From Tenrec ecaudatus (taxonomy: Eukaryota > Chordata > Mammalia > Afrosoricida > Tenrecidae), in NCBI RefSeq assembly GCF_050624435.1, contig NC_134546.1:16205001-16269000 (forward strand): 64,000 nt of DNA. The letters run 5' to 3'. Positions 47,257 through 59,150 of this stretch are shown in pieces (the stretch's first letter is position 1; each line of letters starts with the position of its first letter). Both the position numbers and the translations under genes were made by a program. The notes below the pieces were generated by a model that was given only the letters and a program-made list of their open reading frames with translations, was not told where the DNA came from and ran no database searches.

Positions 47257-47367
47257 CTTTCTGGGCTGGCGCCGAGATGGCTAGCGGGGCAAACTCTTGC
47301 AGAAGATCGGTGGTAGAGTTAGAAAGCAGAGAGGAGTCAAGCAGGGAGTCTTCCCCAGGGAGAGAAT
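47257..47367 (-). CDS. AAK1: AAK1 exon, 111 nt
   Basis: It encodes 37 codons, phase 1-1: [18 protein letters not shown]... then [19 protein letters not shown]. This aligns without gaps to human AAK1 (DSLTGEDSLLDCSLLSN...AISAPVHK). The SLLDSSLL and DLLQEF clusters are di-leucine/DLL-type motifs that bind clathrin terminal domain or AP-2 ear. Acceptor GGGCTCAG|ATTCTC and donor AGAAAG|GTAAAT. The protein region is disordered and lies C-terminal to the kinase and Q/P-rich domains. Confidence 0.96.
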
Positions 47368-48665
47368 CTGAGCCCAGACGGACAGCATCCCAGTCAGTGA
47401 CAGCATTAAATGGCACACACACAATAGAAAAATTAGACTTTTAGCCTCGAAACATTTCATTCACATGCGGTACAGCCCAGCCGAGCTGGGAGAAACAGGT
47501 TTGCCCTTTGGATTTCCATGTAAAGAAATAAGCATTTCCAGAAGCCTTCTGAATGTTAATATTTACATACATATTTTTTTTGCTCAGAGTTTGCTGGTTC
47601 ATTAAGTTTGTGATTTGGATGCCAACATAACCTTAGCGATTCAATACTTGGCAAAAGCCATTTGGGGAAAAGTGTTTGGAAGTGTCCCTAAACATTCCCT
47701 GGAGAGAGTGTGCCCAAGCCGAGCCAGAGCGCCCTGGTTGTTCCCGACGAGTCTGAGCAGAGCGTGGCATGCATTTTTCAGAACGCACCCCGAGTCCCTT
47801 TCATGGCAGAATGATTTTGCTCCTTATTAGGGCAGGTGGTCTTTAACTCTGAATTGCTCCTGGGAACCCAGGCCTGCAAGGGAAAGAACTGGAGGACGAG
47901 GAGATTCACAACTCAAGCTTTTCCGATGTGAGTTGTTTTCTGGGGAACTGTTTCCCTAGCAGCCTTACTGCGATTCTACAGCGTGCAAGTGAGGAGAAGG
48001 AACCACCTTTGTCTTCTGTGCTCTTTCCCCTCACCTGGATGAGGCTGTTCTCACCTGTCTCGGGCTTTTAATTGTTTCCAGCGTGTCAGACAGACTCTTA
48101 CAAAGATAATTCCAGAGTCAAAATAACGAAGGTTATTATTATTCAATAACCTTGAATATCAACTTTGTATTCTTGAACAGTTCAGAAAGTCTACTGAGCT
48201 TTTACGTTGGATTCAGAGGGAAAGCCACGCTGGACTGGGAAAGAATTCCATCTTGCCTACCACTTAGTGGGGCGACCGAAGCGCTGTTTTGGGGCCACCG
48301 TGCCGACACACACGGAACGAGAACTCCAAGTGCCCCACTGGACTGCCCTCCAGGGCAGTTGCCTCAGCAGTGTGCTCATGGGAATTCTGGCAGCTCAACC
48401 GAGGGCATTCACCAAGGAGGCAGGGGCCACCGCCGGCAGCGAGAGAATGTCGACTAATGAGATAGGATTCACCAGAGAAGGCCAGGCCTGGATCACTCTA
48501 CAAATAACACGGCTCCTAAGAGCCCTGCTCTTTGGGAGAAAACACATCACCCAGCACCTAAAACCTGGGGCTGAAACAACTCGGAGGATCCATTCTTGGG
48601 AGCGCTCGGCCGGCACCACCATCTGTGACCAGTGCTCAGGCGCACAGAGCCCTCCCCTAACTGAC

Positions 48666-48767
48666 CTGTGCGGTTCGAGGTAACGGGTTCCGTCTGAGAT
48701 GGGAGGCGCTGGGGCGCCGGGGGCTCCAGCCCTGGAATGAGACTCTCGACGGCAGCCTCTGCTTTCT
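48666..48767 (-). CDS. AAK1: AAK1 exon, 102 nt
   Basis: It encodes 34 codons, phase 1-1: [19 protein letters not shown]... then [15 protein letters not shown]. This matches human AAK1 [19 protein letters not shown] closely. The ESLIPG motif recurs in the exon at 62052-62156. Acceptor ATAAAAG|AGAAAG is poor in pyrimidines, so this exon may need enhancers. The donor CACAG|GTCAGT is good. The 223-codon minus-strand open frame around it (48395-49066) is mostly intron readthrough. Confidence 0.95.
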
Positions 48768-49782
48768 CTTTTATGACCGAGGCAGTCAGAGCAGGGAGGA
48801 AAGGGCAAAGGAAAGGAGGTCAGAAGGTTCTGGACACAATTCGGGGAAGGCTTGCTTCTACAAATGGCCACAATGCCTGCCATGGAGGAGAGGGGAGGCC
48901 CGGGAAGTGTCTTTCCGTGTGTGGAAGGTTCCCAGCCCGTCTCCCTTCTTATAAAGAAACAGCAGCTACGAGCAACCCAGCAGATCTCTTCCTGGCACAA
49001 GAGTGAGCAGGTTGTAAGGAACCACATCTCTGGGAAGTTTTTCTTAGTGGACAGACTTGGGGACAAACCATACCCGGTGCCATGCAGGCCACCAGTCAGC
49101 TCAAACCAGCTCCTGCGCTCAGGGTATCTGCATCATACGGCATCGGCTGGCGGGCAGCCTCAGGGCATGGCATTTTTGAGTTCTGAAAGCATGGCTGTGT
49201 TTGTAGGATGGGCCGCACTGCGGCGGGAGTCATTCGTAGGTCTGTCTGGCTGCATGACCTGTTTTACTGCTGTCAGAGCACAGAAAAATGCACGTCTCTG
49301 CCCCGCGCTCTAATCAAAGGGCTGAACCACTGAGTGAATGGTTTTCTGTTACTGACACTCATGGCATACAAGGTTTCAGGGGAAATTATGTCTATTTTCC
49401 AAACATATAGCAATGGAAAGGGGGTGGAGTTGGAAAAGAAAAAAAATCTGCAAATTCCATTAAGGTCAGTAATGATAAGGTCCTATTCAAAAACACCCAT
49501 GATGCTTAATTTAATGTAAATGTTCCCATACTCCTCAATCCTAAGAAATTCATTCTAGAAATCTCAGGATATGAACGAAAACAAACACCACCAGTGGTAG
49601 ACCCGCTGGAAGGCAGAGAAAACACTTCAGTTAGGGTTGTACGTAGATCACACAGGCTTGGGCTTCTGGGTGGGCACAAGGCATGGCTTCCAAGCCGGGG
49701 GGGGGGGGGCGTTGCCACTTTTCACTAGCATTCGGTGAACCCAGTAGACAGACAACAACATGCACACGTGAGGAAACAGAGA

Positions 49783-49818
49783 CGGCGAGTTTACCATTGA
49801 CGGCGAGTTTACCATTGA
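49783..49818. repeat. AAK1: 18-bp tandem duplication across the AAK1 donor
   Basis: 'cggcgagtttaccattga' occurs twice in tandem without change (49783-49800 and 49801-49818). Each copy contains, on the minus strand, the same donor CAATG|GTAAAC, so two identical 5' splice sites lie 18 nt apart. Confidence 0.95.
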
Positions 49819-49914
49819 CGGCATCAGAGGTGCTACCAAAAGGATCGGTCATAGGCAAAAGGTCAGGGAGCAGAAGGGAAGTGTCAGGAGACTTGAGTCC
49901 CTCAATAAGCTTTT
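49813..49914 (-). CDS. AAK1: AAK1 exon, 102 nt (120 nt with distal donor)
   Basis: It encodes 34 codons, phase 1-1: [20 protein letters not shown]... then [14 protein letters not shown]. This is almost identical to human AAK1. DPF and LLLPDLL are AP-2 appendage/clathrin-type motifs. Acceptor CCACCTAG|AAAAGC. The donor is duplicated by an 18-bp tandem repeat. The upstream donor (49812) gives the length expected from human, and the downstream one (49794) would add six codons (GKLAVN) in frame with no stop. Confidence 0.95.
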
Positions 49915-51559
49915 CTAGGTGGGCAGAAAGAGAGAGAGGGAGAAAGCAAAAATGCAGTGAGCGCTCAAAGCAAGCTGACCACGCACCATTTTCGATGTAG
50001 ACACAGACATCCAGGGGTCAAGGTTTTGTGTGGATTCACCGTAAAAACGAACACTATTCGGATCATTTCCCCAAATGAAGCAGTTACTCCACGAGGCCTC
50101 AAAGATGCTCCCCGAGTCTGTCTGCTTTCATTTAGAATCGACATAGAATAAAAGTCACTAATTGTAGGGGCATCATTTGATTTTGTTCCAGTTGGCGACT
50201 TCTGACAAATGGACACATCTATGTGACCATCACTGAAGTGCTATTGAATCTTTAAAAGTTCCCTGTGACCTTTGCCATCAATCCGCTCCTCTCACCCCTC
50301 CAATCACTGACCCATCTGATCTTCCTTCTTCCACTGCAGTTTTGCTTATTACAGACTTCCCTAAGAATGGAACGCATGCAATGTAGTCCTGTGGGTCTGT
50401 CTTCCTTCCTTGGACACAAGCTCTTGGCGCGTCGTCCCTGTTGCGGCAGTGTCAGGAGAGCGCTGATTCTGGCTGGGTGGTGGTGTCACCCTGCAGCGCA
50501 GCGAGGCGCGGTTCGTTCAACCATTCAGTTGATGGGCATTTGGTCACGGCCAGTTCAGCGATTAAGAACGAAGGTGCTGTAAACACTGGTGTATGTATTT
50601 AGTTTCCTGTCTGGGCTTTTAAAAACTCTTTTATTGATGAGGGTCTTGCATTTGGATACAGTTTATAACTCACCAAGAAACATCCACTCAACCACTTCTA
50701 GGCTAATGAATGAAAAACAATAATCAGTTATCATCTATGCACAGTGCACTTGTGACATATTTATGGCCAAATCTCATAAAACTTACTTAAACCTGTAGGC
50801 GGATGGTATCTTACATCTTGCAAGACATGAAAGAACCCGAGAAACCTATAGCCTGGTCACACCTAGTGGTGCCACGTACGACTGATCCTTTAGCACCGTG
50901 CCCCCAGCACCTTGTATTCATTTCTAACTTATTACAGGAAAAGCAGTAACTGGACACAAAGTAACGAGCCATCGAGCTTTATGGGAAGAAAGGACTTTAG
51001 AGCGCACACCTCATTTTACAATGAGGGCGATGAGGCCAGAAAGAGCCCGCACCCTGACCAGGTAAAGATATGTTAACAATACGTTTGCTACTGCAGAAAA
51101 ACACTGTTTAGAAAAAAATATATATAAAATGTTAAAAAAATAAAATGGTTGAGAAAAAGAAGTGCTTTAAAGTTCAATTACATGAAAGAACCATTTTACT
51201 GGATCTATATTTTAGCACACTGAATGAAAAACAAGATGGGTTTTCATAACAAGCCTCATTTTTCATTATTCTGAAAGATGGCTCTTTATTTCTTTAAAAA
51301 AAGGAATCCCTTTACATTTTTAGCACTCATGTTTGCCCTCTTGTGTCACTAGATAAAAAGTAGACTCAAAAAAGGCCTGTCTCGCATGCAGGATATGGCA
51401 GAGCCTGGTCTTGACTCAAAGTCCTACCCACATGCTGCTGACAGGGCCTGTCTACGTTCAGCGATACCGAGGCACGGTCTTCACTCTGCCGTGGTCCGCG
51501 AACACTGGTAAAGTTATTTATGAAGTGTCGGTGTGAGAAGGAACTTCAGATCTTATTCG

Positions 51560-51700
51560 CCCGAGTCTTTTCAATTATCAGCTCCAGAAAAGTGAAGTAA
51601 CCCCGCCCAGGACCTTACAGTAAGTCAGCAGCAGAATTAACTAGGATGAGGCTCCATCTTCCGAACTCCAAGGCTTGTACTGTATTACTTGGTGGAGTCT
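51560..51700 (-). repeat. MIR remnant
   Basis: 'gaagtaaccccgcccaggac', 'cttacagtaagtcagcagca' and 'gaactccaaggct' follow the antisense MIR core in order. AAK1 intron. Confidence 0.6.
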
Positions 51701-51984
51701 GGAACTCTACCGCTCTACTTTAATTCCTCCTGTTTAACTAAGGCTTTGATGGCATTGAAATATAGACTCTTGGGAAGGACCTAACCAATCAGAACAGAGG
51801 GAGCTTTAAAGGAGAGGATTGCTGGCATTTTAAAATCTTTAAAGGAAGATGTAAGAGAAAAGGTGTAATGAGCATCTCTCTCGCTCCACTTCCGCACGCT
51901 CCAGCGAGAGTGGGACAGGATTAGAAATCACTGAACCCATTTCAGATTAGTCTCTCTCCTCCAGACAGTCTTTATCAACCACAG

Positions 51985-52160
51985 GATAAAAAACAAACCC
52001 AACCCCCTGCCTCTAAATCTGTTTTGATTCACAATAACCCTACAAGACCGAGAAGAACTGTCCCATGTAGTTTCCAAGACTACAATCTTTATGGAGGCCA
52101 CATAGTTCTCCTGAGTAGAGGCTGTTGGGTTGAATGGCCAACCTCTTGGTAAGCAACTGA
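51985..52160 (-). repeat. AfroSINE, diverged
   Basis: 'attcacaataaccctacaag', 'agaactgtcccatgtagttt' and 'gttgaatggccaacctcttg' give the antisense order of the element. AAK1 intron. Confidence 0.65.
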
Positions 52161-52943
52161 GAGAATGTCATCGTGCTTTGCAGAAAACCACACATCCAAC
52201 ACAGTGCTTAGACAACAGAATCAACAACGATCCAGCGCTCCCTAACCCGCGGTCTGACAAGGATTTCATTCAGGGAGGCCTATTTGAGCAGTTTCCAGTC
52301 ATGCAAGGGTTCAGGGACCTGAGAGTAGGCTTCATTTCAACAAGGAGAGAAAGGTGGATATTATATAAAGCTATAGAACAAGTAGGGGTAGGGATCGCGA
52401 ACCAACGTTATAACAGCATTGACTATCTTTATGGCAATTTCGCATTGACATAGCGATTTCTAATAAATGATTTCATCAGAACCACCTGATCAGGGCAGTA
52501 GCAGACTAGGTTTTAACAGTCCCAGCTTTAACGATCAGAACACTGAGCGTAGGTGACTCGACAGTGACCACCTAGCCCAGCCACTAGGTAGGCGGCTAGA
52601 ACCCCAAGGTCTGAAATGATTGAATTTATTTGATTTTTTTCCCTAAACCTTACATTTAGCTCTGGAGCCCAAGGCTGAATTAATCTAGGCCTGCCCCACA
52701 GGCAAAAGACACATTCAGAACTTAAAGGAGGGAGACAAAGACGCGCACCTGTGACGTGCAGAGGTAAGGGTACTACCGCTTCCTCAGCCACAACGTGGGG
52801 TGATTACTTCAAGTACCTCCCCTCTGTACTATTTGCAGGGTCAAAGGAAATTGTGTGTAAGGGCATTTTAAAAGTGGAAAATTAAAGGGTCCAGTCATAG
52901 AAAGGCATCGTTGTTGTTAAGAAACGGGTCCCACGGTCCTTAC

Positions 52944-52976
52944 CATGAGGCCTGGAGTGGAGAAGCTGAGCCTTGG
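52944..52976 (-). CDS. AAK1: Candidate 33-nt AAK1 microexon
   Basis: Thirty-three nucleotides lie between a strong acceptor (long T/C-rich tract, TTGCCTCCAG|CCAAGG) and a strong donor (CTCATG|GTAAGG). The length is a multiple of three, and it enters and leaves in phase 1 like every neighbouring exon. It would insert AKAQLLHSRPH between the exons at 55439 and 49914 without a stop. I do not recall this peptide in the standard AAK1 protein, so it is either an alternative (possibly tissue-specific) cassette or chance. The match of both sites and phase makes chance less likely. Confidence 0.55.
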
Positions 52977-54038
52977 CTGGAGGCAAAATCAAGACAGTGA
53001 AAACAAGACACTAGCCACAACCAAAACACCTAACCGGTGGCCACAAGGGTGGAGACAGTGGCAAACGGCATACTTCCTTGTGGGTAATTAGTCTAGGTAC
53101 CAGGGACTCCGTAGCCCTTTCTTCAACTCAGGCCAAAGGGGAGGATGCAGCTGAGGCCCTCTCCACCTGTGCGCGCTCAGATTGAGGCTGGCCTAAGAAG
53201 GGCCTGCCAGGCCTTCCTGGAGGGTACAGCCAAGCACGGCTCTGCTGCCTGTCTATCTTCTCTCTAAGCACAGCCCCTGAAATGGTCCCAGTGTGATTTT
53301 TGGTATTAGCGAGCTCTTGCCCTGTCCGGTACGCTATCAAGTTACATAGTGCTATTGTTAGGAGTTGTCTATCATAATTACGTCACTTTATGAATTGTAT
53401 CCAAGAGTCACTCTTCGGGTTTTTATTTGAGCAGTAATAGAAGCACAGCTAGGTGGATCTGTTTACAGAGGCACAGTAACTCAGCTTCCCTATAGGACTG
53501 TGCCTACTTCTCACCTGACGCTGCTACCAGCGGGGACAGCGCGGGAGAAGAGACTGGTGGATCGAGTCGGGCACGACAGAGGCAGCCCTAGGAGCAGGAG
53601 TAGTGCCCCTTGACCAGGGCCTGTCTCCGCTTTCCCTTCAGCAGAGACAAGGAATCGCCTCATTTTATTACCTGTCTTTACGAATTGTTTTAGCACCTCG
53701 CTGAAGTCCTAATAAATAGAGGCTATGAATGTCATAATCATGTCCAATCTAGATATGATCAGCAAAATAGCTTTAACATTCTCTCCAGGAACTGAAAAGA
53801 CACACAGTCTCTGTCAGTTTAAGATTAAGAACTAGTAAGAAGGTGGGTGTTGGGTGCTGGGTGGGGTGGGGGCGGCTATCAGAAGTAGAATGACCACCAG
53901 CTACTTCTCAAACGTTGGGCCCATCGGTCTACCTTTTCACAGAGGCTATGACAGAAGGAAAATGACAACTTCTATTCTTTAAATGACTCCCACCCACCCT
54001 CTGCTTTTCATGGGGAGAAAAGGATGGGAGGGTGCGGT

Positions 54039-54510
54039 CGTTACATCATCACCTGTCAAGTTGAGGGTATTGAGAATAAGGGGGTAGAGTTTAGCCTGAC
54101 AATCAGGATGCAACTTGATGACCTCATTTGGAATCATGATGGAGATAAATAGCTCACTGGAGGGCAGACCCACTCTCTCTCTGCCTTCCCTTCCGTTGAG
54201 ACACTAGCGAACTGGAGACCTGCACCAGTGTTGAGATGATTCCACCACCACTGGATCTGTAAGACTTTCTATCCACCGGCCTGTGATCTTCCTGCATTCA
54301 GCATCATTGCATGTGCTGTGTGAGTCTAAAGAGGAATTTTTGGACTAGTGTCGGACATATGGGCTAATATCAAACTTATGGACTTCCTCTAGATTGGCCT
54401 GGGATGTTTTCTCTATATACAATCACTCTTTGAGATAGAGCTGTCTCTGACACACTTCCATATAGTGTCTCTGGATTTGTTTCTTGAGTCAACCCGGACT
54501 AACACAGAGG
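54039..54510 (+). repeat. Unclassified ~470-bp interspersed repeat, copy C
   Basis: Relative of 22155-22632, sharing 'gttacatcatc', 'aacttgatgacctcatttgg', 'gataaatagctcactggag' and 'tgagtctaaagaggaat'. It ends 'aacccggactaacacag'. It lies in an AAK1 intron, antisense to the gene. Confidence 0.75.
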
Positions 54511-55438
54511 GGGTCTATTAGGCATTCACAAACTCCAAGTGAATGACATCTGCTTTTTGTTACAAAAGCTTCTTTAATCAGAACACACTAACCATGTCTT
54601 GCTTTCAACTGTTTATTTAGAAATGAGGATCTGGGGGACTGAGTCATGTGAACTCAAGCAGTCTAGCTCTCCTCACTGACAAGGTCTTCAAAGGCTTTCT
54701 ATATAACTTGGGTAAAGGTTTACTGAGCAAATCAGCTTTCAACAATTCATATACATTTTGTTCCATGTCATTGATTACATTCTCCACAATGTGACATGGC
54801 TTCATTTACAACCCCCCACCCCTCCCTCCCGTTTCTCCTCCTCCTTCTCTCCCAAGCCTTCTGAACTTTGTCCAAGGATCAATGTCATCGTTTTGAGCTC
54901 AAGTGGTTGACTGTTGATTATGCTTTTAAACACCTTTTATTAATTGTTTTATGTTGTAATGTAAAAGTATAGAACAGGAAAACAAATGACAGAAAGGAAG
55001 CCATTCATAAACCCACCACCAGCAGCATTCTGGTCCTTTTGCATATGCTTACAGAGCGCCCACACCCTCACACGCTCGGTGACACTCACACTGGACTAGT
55101 GTTCTTCCCGACACACTACCTACCGTTAATGAATCACAGGGTGGGTGCATGGTGGCGGGCAGGGGGAGGGCAGCAGGCAGAGAAATGAGATCATCTGGCA
55201 TGGCCTACATGTGTTATATCAATTTTGCTAAACGCTGGGGCCCTCAAAGACAAGCTTGCCCCTCCTACTAGGACACATGAAAAACACACAAGAGTACCTG
55301 TCAGTAGTGTTTGAAATATCGATCTTTTCCATAGAACTCTTTTTTCCCCCCTTAATCAATTCCATAGCACTCTCTAAAGGTCCCAGGACCTATGAATTAG
55401 GTAGGCTGCTTGGCTCCAGACCAGTCTTCTTTACCTAC

Positions 55439-55534
55439 CTGGAGCGTCAGGTACTGGGAGAGGAATGAAAGGGTCAGGCACGCTTAGGAGCGGCAGGCTA
55501 GAGTCCCCAGTCTGCCCGCCCTTCCTCTGTTCAG
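55439..55534 (-). CDS. AAK1: AAK1 exon, 96 nt
   Basis: It encodes 32 codons, phase 1-1: [20 protein letters not shown]... then [12 protein letters not shown]. Human AAK1 has [20 protein letters not shown] then DPFIPLQVPDAP. DPF is the AP-2 alpha-appendage motif. Acceptor GACTTCAG|CTGAAC and donor CTCCAG|GTAGGT are both good. It may be joined either to the exon at 49914 or, if real, to the microexon at 52976. Confidence 0.95.
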
Positions 55535-55934
55535 CTGAAGTCGGTTGGAAATGGAAGAAGGGCCGAAGAGAGAGAAAGGAGACAAGGAGAAAACATCATG
55601 TAAATCTAGATGAATCCACCATCTACCAGCCCAACAGCTTAACTTACAGAGCAAGTCTACAGAGCATTAGCAGGGAGGGTAGACGCAAAGATATGAATCT
55701 AGTGTAATCTCAAGGTGCTTGAGATGCCTAATCTTGTCCTTGAACACACTACTGCGAGACACAGTTACTGATAAAGCCAGGAGAGTCATACGACTCTGAA
55801 AGCACACCTCTTCCTTAGACCCAGCAGTGTACAGTGCTCTCTCTTTCTGAACCCTTTCAGCAGCTACGGCCCACACGGTCCCTTCTGCAGGGAAACAAGC
55901 ATTAGTTTGTAGTCCAGCCTGTGTGCATAAGGAA

Positions 55935-56112
55935 CACTGGTCGTGCTCCGGGGTAAGTGCTGGACCACTAACCACAAGCCGGCAGTTCAAATCCACCAGC
56001 TGCTCTGCTGAAGATGCGTGTCTGACTCCCATCCAGGCGTACAGCCTTGGGAACTCTGTAACGGGTCACCACGAGTCAGAATCAAGTACCTGGCAATGGG
56101 TTTCAGTTTGTA
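55935..56112 (+). repeat. AfroSINE, sense
   Basis: 'agccggcagttcaaatccac' (B-box region), 'ttgggaactctgtaacgggt', 'caccacgagtcagaatcaag' and 'ctggcaatgggttt' run head to tail. AAK1 intron. Confidence 0.85.
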
Positions 56113-56369
56113 GCACACATGCACCCATGACTACATCCCTCAAGGATCTGGATTCCACTGGATCACCACGGTGTCTAAATAGTGGTAGGCAGGCACACCC
56201 ACAGAAAGACGGAAGTGAGACTTTCTTGTCTGTTGCGGTGAGAAAAGCCCTAACTTCTGAACTATGTTGAATGAACAACATCTGAACTATGTCAACAATA
56301 CCTTTCACATAGGTTCTATATTGGACCAACTTAGAGATTTAGAGAAATCTAGACATTCTAGGAATTATC

Positions 56370-56520
56370 AGAGCTCTGGGTGAATCTTAGAACCGTCGAG
56401 TACAATTTTCCAGAAGAGAAAATAAAAGCCCAGGAGTTGAGAGACTGGCTAGAGATAGGATCAGAATCCAGGTCTCTTGACTTCCAATTTATCATTCTTA
56501 CACACTGTACCTCATTATTA
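56370..56520 (-). repeat. Possible MIR3/L2 remnant
   Basis: 'agaagagaaaataaaagccc', 'gactggctagagataggatc' and 'agaatccaggtctcttgact' resemble antisense MIR-type sequence, weakly. Confidence 0.4.
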
Positions 56521-56677
56521 CCTTTGTTCATTAATTAAAATATCATTTTGCTTTTTCTTCTTTTTAAAAATTTTGTTTTCTATAAAGTAGATCTTTACAA
56601 AACTTTTATAGAACTCTTCAGCCAGTTCTCTCACTGGTGACAGCGAACTGTAGGACCACATCCTGAGTACTGATCCC

Positions 56678-56862
56678 ATACTGTTACTCATTGTCAAGGA
56701 GTCTGTCCCGATTCACAGCAACCCTGAGGAGACAGCAGAATTGCCTGCAGGGTCTGCAGGGCTGTAACCCTATATGGACCCTCAGAGCCGCTGGTGTGCT
56801 TGAACTCCGACTTTCTGGTTAGCAGTCAAGCACTGAGACACCGCCCCACCAGGGCCCCTTTC
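56678..56862 (-). repeat. AfroSINE, antisense
   Basis: 'gattcacagcaaccctgagg', 'agcagaattgcctgcagggt' and 'gcttgaactccgactttctg' then 'gttagcagtcaagcactgag' fit the family, tail to head. Confidence 0.8.
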
Positions 56863-56879
56863 ACAATCTTGTAAACGAC

Positions 56880-57075
56880 GTGGGTCATGCAGTGGGCCGC
56901 TAACCTCCAGGTCAGGAGTTCCAAACTACCAGCAGCTCTTCAGGAGAAAGATGAGGCTTTTCCTCCTGTTGAGAGTTACAGTCTCGGAATCTCACAGGGG
57001 GAAGATCTACCTTGGCCGATAAGCATTGGTGAGTCAGACTCAACCCGATGGCATTGAGTTTGGAGGTTTGGTTTA
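56880..57075 (+). repeat. AfroSINE, sense
   Basis: 'gtgggtcatgcagtgggccg', 'ctaacctccaggtcagga' and 'gtgagtcagactcaacccga' then 'tggcattgagttt' run head to tail. It sits head to head with the preceding antisense copy, making an imperfect inverted repeat. Confidence 0.8.
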
Positions 57076-57479
57076 CATCTTATACAGTTTTTACCAGTTT
57101 CCCATCCACTCCTCTGTGTGGGCGTGTCATGCTACACAAACATATATGAATAAAGTAATGACCCCCAAATCAAGATAAAGCACTGCTCCTTTAGCACAAA
57201 ATCCCTTGAGCTGCCCCTGTGGAGTCTCCCCCTACTCCTGACCACTGTCTCTCTCTTGAGACCCACCAATCTGCTCCAGTCTCTATAATTTTACCATTTC
57301 AAGAAGGTTATTAAGGTCAGGTTTTAACTAAGGCTCTTGAAAGGAAGAAGGATAAAGTCACAGCTCTGAAGTCTCAGAGTACCATGGAACAGGTGGAGTA
57401 AACTATTAAAAGAAAAAAAGCAAACTATAAAACGCTGCATACAGTATCATTCCATTTGATGCAAGTATGTATGCAGAAA

Positions 57480-57556
57480 TGAGGCTTTCTACTCGGTCCT
57501 GTAAGGTCACTGTAAGTTGGAATTGACTTGATGGCAGTGAGTTTGTGTGATATCGT
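57480..57556 (+). repeat. AfroSINE 3' fragment
   Basis: 'actcggtcctgtaaggtcac' followed by 'ttggaattgacttgatggca' and 'gtgagtttg' is the family tail only. Confidence 0.7.
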
Positions 57557-57959
57557 GTTGAAAAGTTTAAATATTTAGGTAGGGGGAAAAAAAGCTGCTT
57601 ACTAAAGAATAATCAACAGGCATACATTCAACACAAAGGGATCTTATTAGAATTTATGGGGAATGAATTATAACCTAAGAATATTTAAAGTTGTCTCTTA
57701 TCTGAGAATAACAAAAGTAGACTTTCAGGAATGCAAAGATTTAAAAGTGTATGAACTACATATATCCCGAAGAGAGTTCATAAAGAGAGGTACTCTAGTC
57801 CAATCAGAAATCCATCTTTAAAATCATAAATGATAAACATTGCGATGTATTGAAATAAATTAACCCCAAATTAAATAACCAGTAGTTATATGAGTATAAA
57901 AGTAATAATTTATAAAAATAAGATACATGAAAAAAATACATGAGAATTTCATAAGAAAT

Positions 57960-59150
57960 TCAGTCCAAAAACCCTAGAAAAAAATCGAGGGAGTGTCAAA
58001 AAATTCATGGAAAAAAATCCCATTTTCTACGAACTTTGTGATGCTGCGTCCCTACTGGGAGAAGATCAGGATGAAGAAGGATCGGATACAGTGATGGACG
58101 GATGGAAGATGTTTTGTTATGGAGGCTGCAATTTAGAGAAATGCTTAAAGTATGCATAAATATGTTATGGAGGTTGTATAAAAGATCAAAAGAACAAATC
58201 CATTCCAAAATATGAAGGATAACAAATGAGGAAATAAAGATCACTAGTGCAGTTAGGAACAGAACAAAAACTGGTGCTGTGACTAACGAGCTGTGGCTCT
58301 TCCAAAGCCACACTCTGTAACTCTCATGTGCATGGGTGTCTGCCCCTTTCCGGGCGGGCCTGGGTAAGAAACGGTAGAAGATGCTGGTGGGATTGTCTGA
58401 GTACTGCTGACAAAGTGAACTGCGATTGTAAAATCTTGGCACTCTAACAAAGGGATTCGTCAAGTTTGCCACCCCGCTAGGTTTAAAATGCGCCACCTCA
58501 GAAGCAGGGCGAAGGGAGGAAAGAGCCAGGAGGGGAGTGTGGACTCTTGAGTCCTGTGTGTTGTCTCTTCTTGATCCAGAAGACAGAGCTGTGATGCTAC
58601 AGGAGTGGTAAGAGCAGAATCGAGAGCCACAATAGAGACAGAGTGATGAGCTTCCTGGCCCATGGATCAAGTAAAGCTTCGTGCCTTCACACAGAGCCTC
58701 ACTTCTGGAGTGGGATGCCTCCAGACACGGAAATGGGGGAGCCACCGATGAGAACCTTCAGGAGCTTTTAAGACATTGCCAGAGCAGGGCAGAGGCAAAG
58801 GAGCTGCATGGCCAGGTTGAGGGCCAGAGAGAGGCCTGTCTGCTAACAGGCTGGGAAGAGGACATCCTCACCAAGGACCCATCCTGAGTATTTCTGATCC
58901 TGCTAATTTTCCTTATTAGCCCCATACTTGTAAGTAGTGCCACTGACCACTGCGAGGAATTTTGAAACTTATCAGAGAAGCAGAGAGTGCCTTGGGAGGG
59001 GCCGTTGATAATCATAATTGATAAAGAAGGTTGGAGGGTAGGTGCATGTTTGACCTCAGCCTCCCAGGAATCTGCCTTGGCTGAGTTTGATTCTCCTTCC
59101 CATTGTGAAATCAGGAGGTCAGACTCTGCCCTGTACTTTAAAAACAAAAA
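57960..59150. other. Unclassified sequence with a 246-codon minus-strand frame
   Basis: The open frame 58005-58745 (minus) has no start context, domain or splice evidence and lies in an AAK1 intron. 'gtcaaaaaattcatgg' at its low end recalls small DNA-transposon ends. I judge it to be repeat-derived or chance, and list it so that the stretch is not blank. Confidence 0.3.

Noticed and set aside
48395..49066. A 223-codon minus-strand open frame
   Set aside because: Only 48666-48767 is AAK1 exon. The rest is readthrough of flanking intron past clear splice sites.
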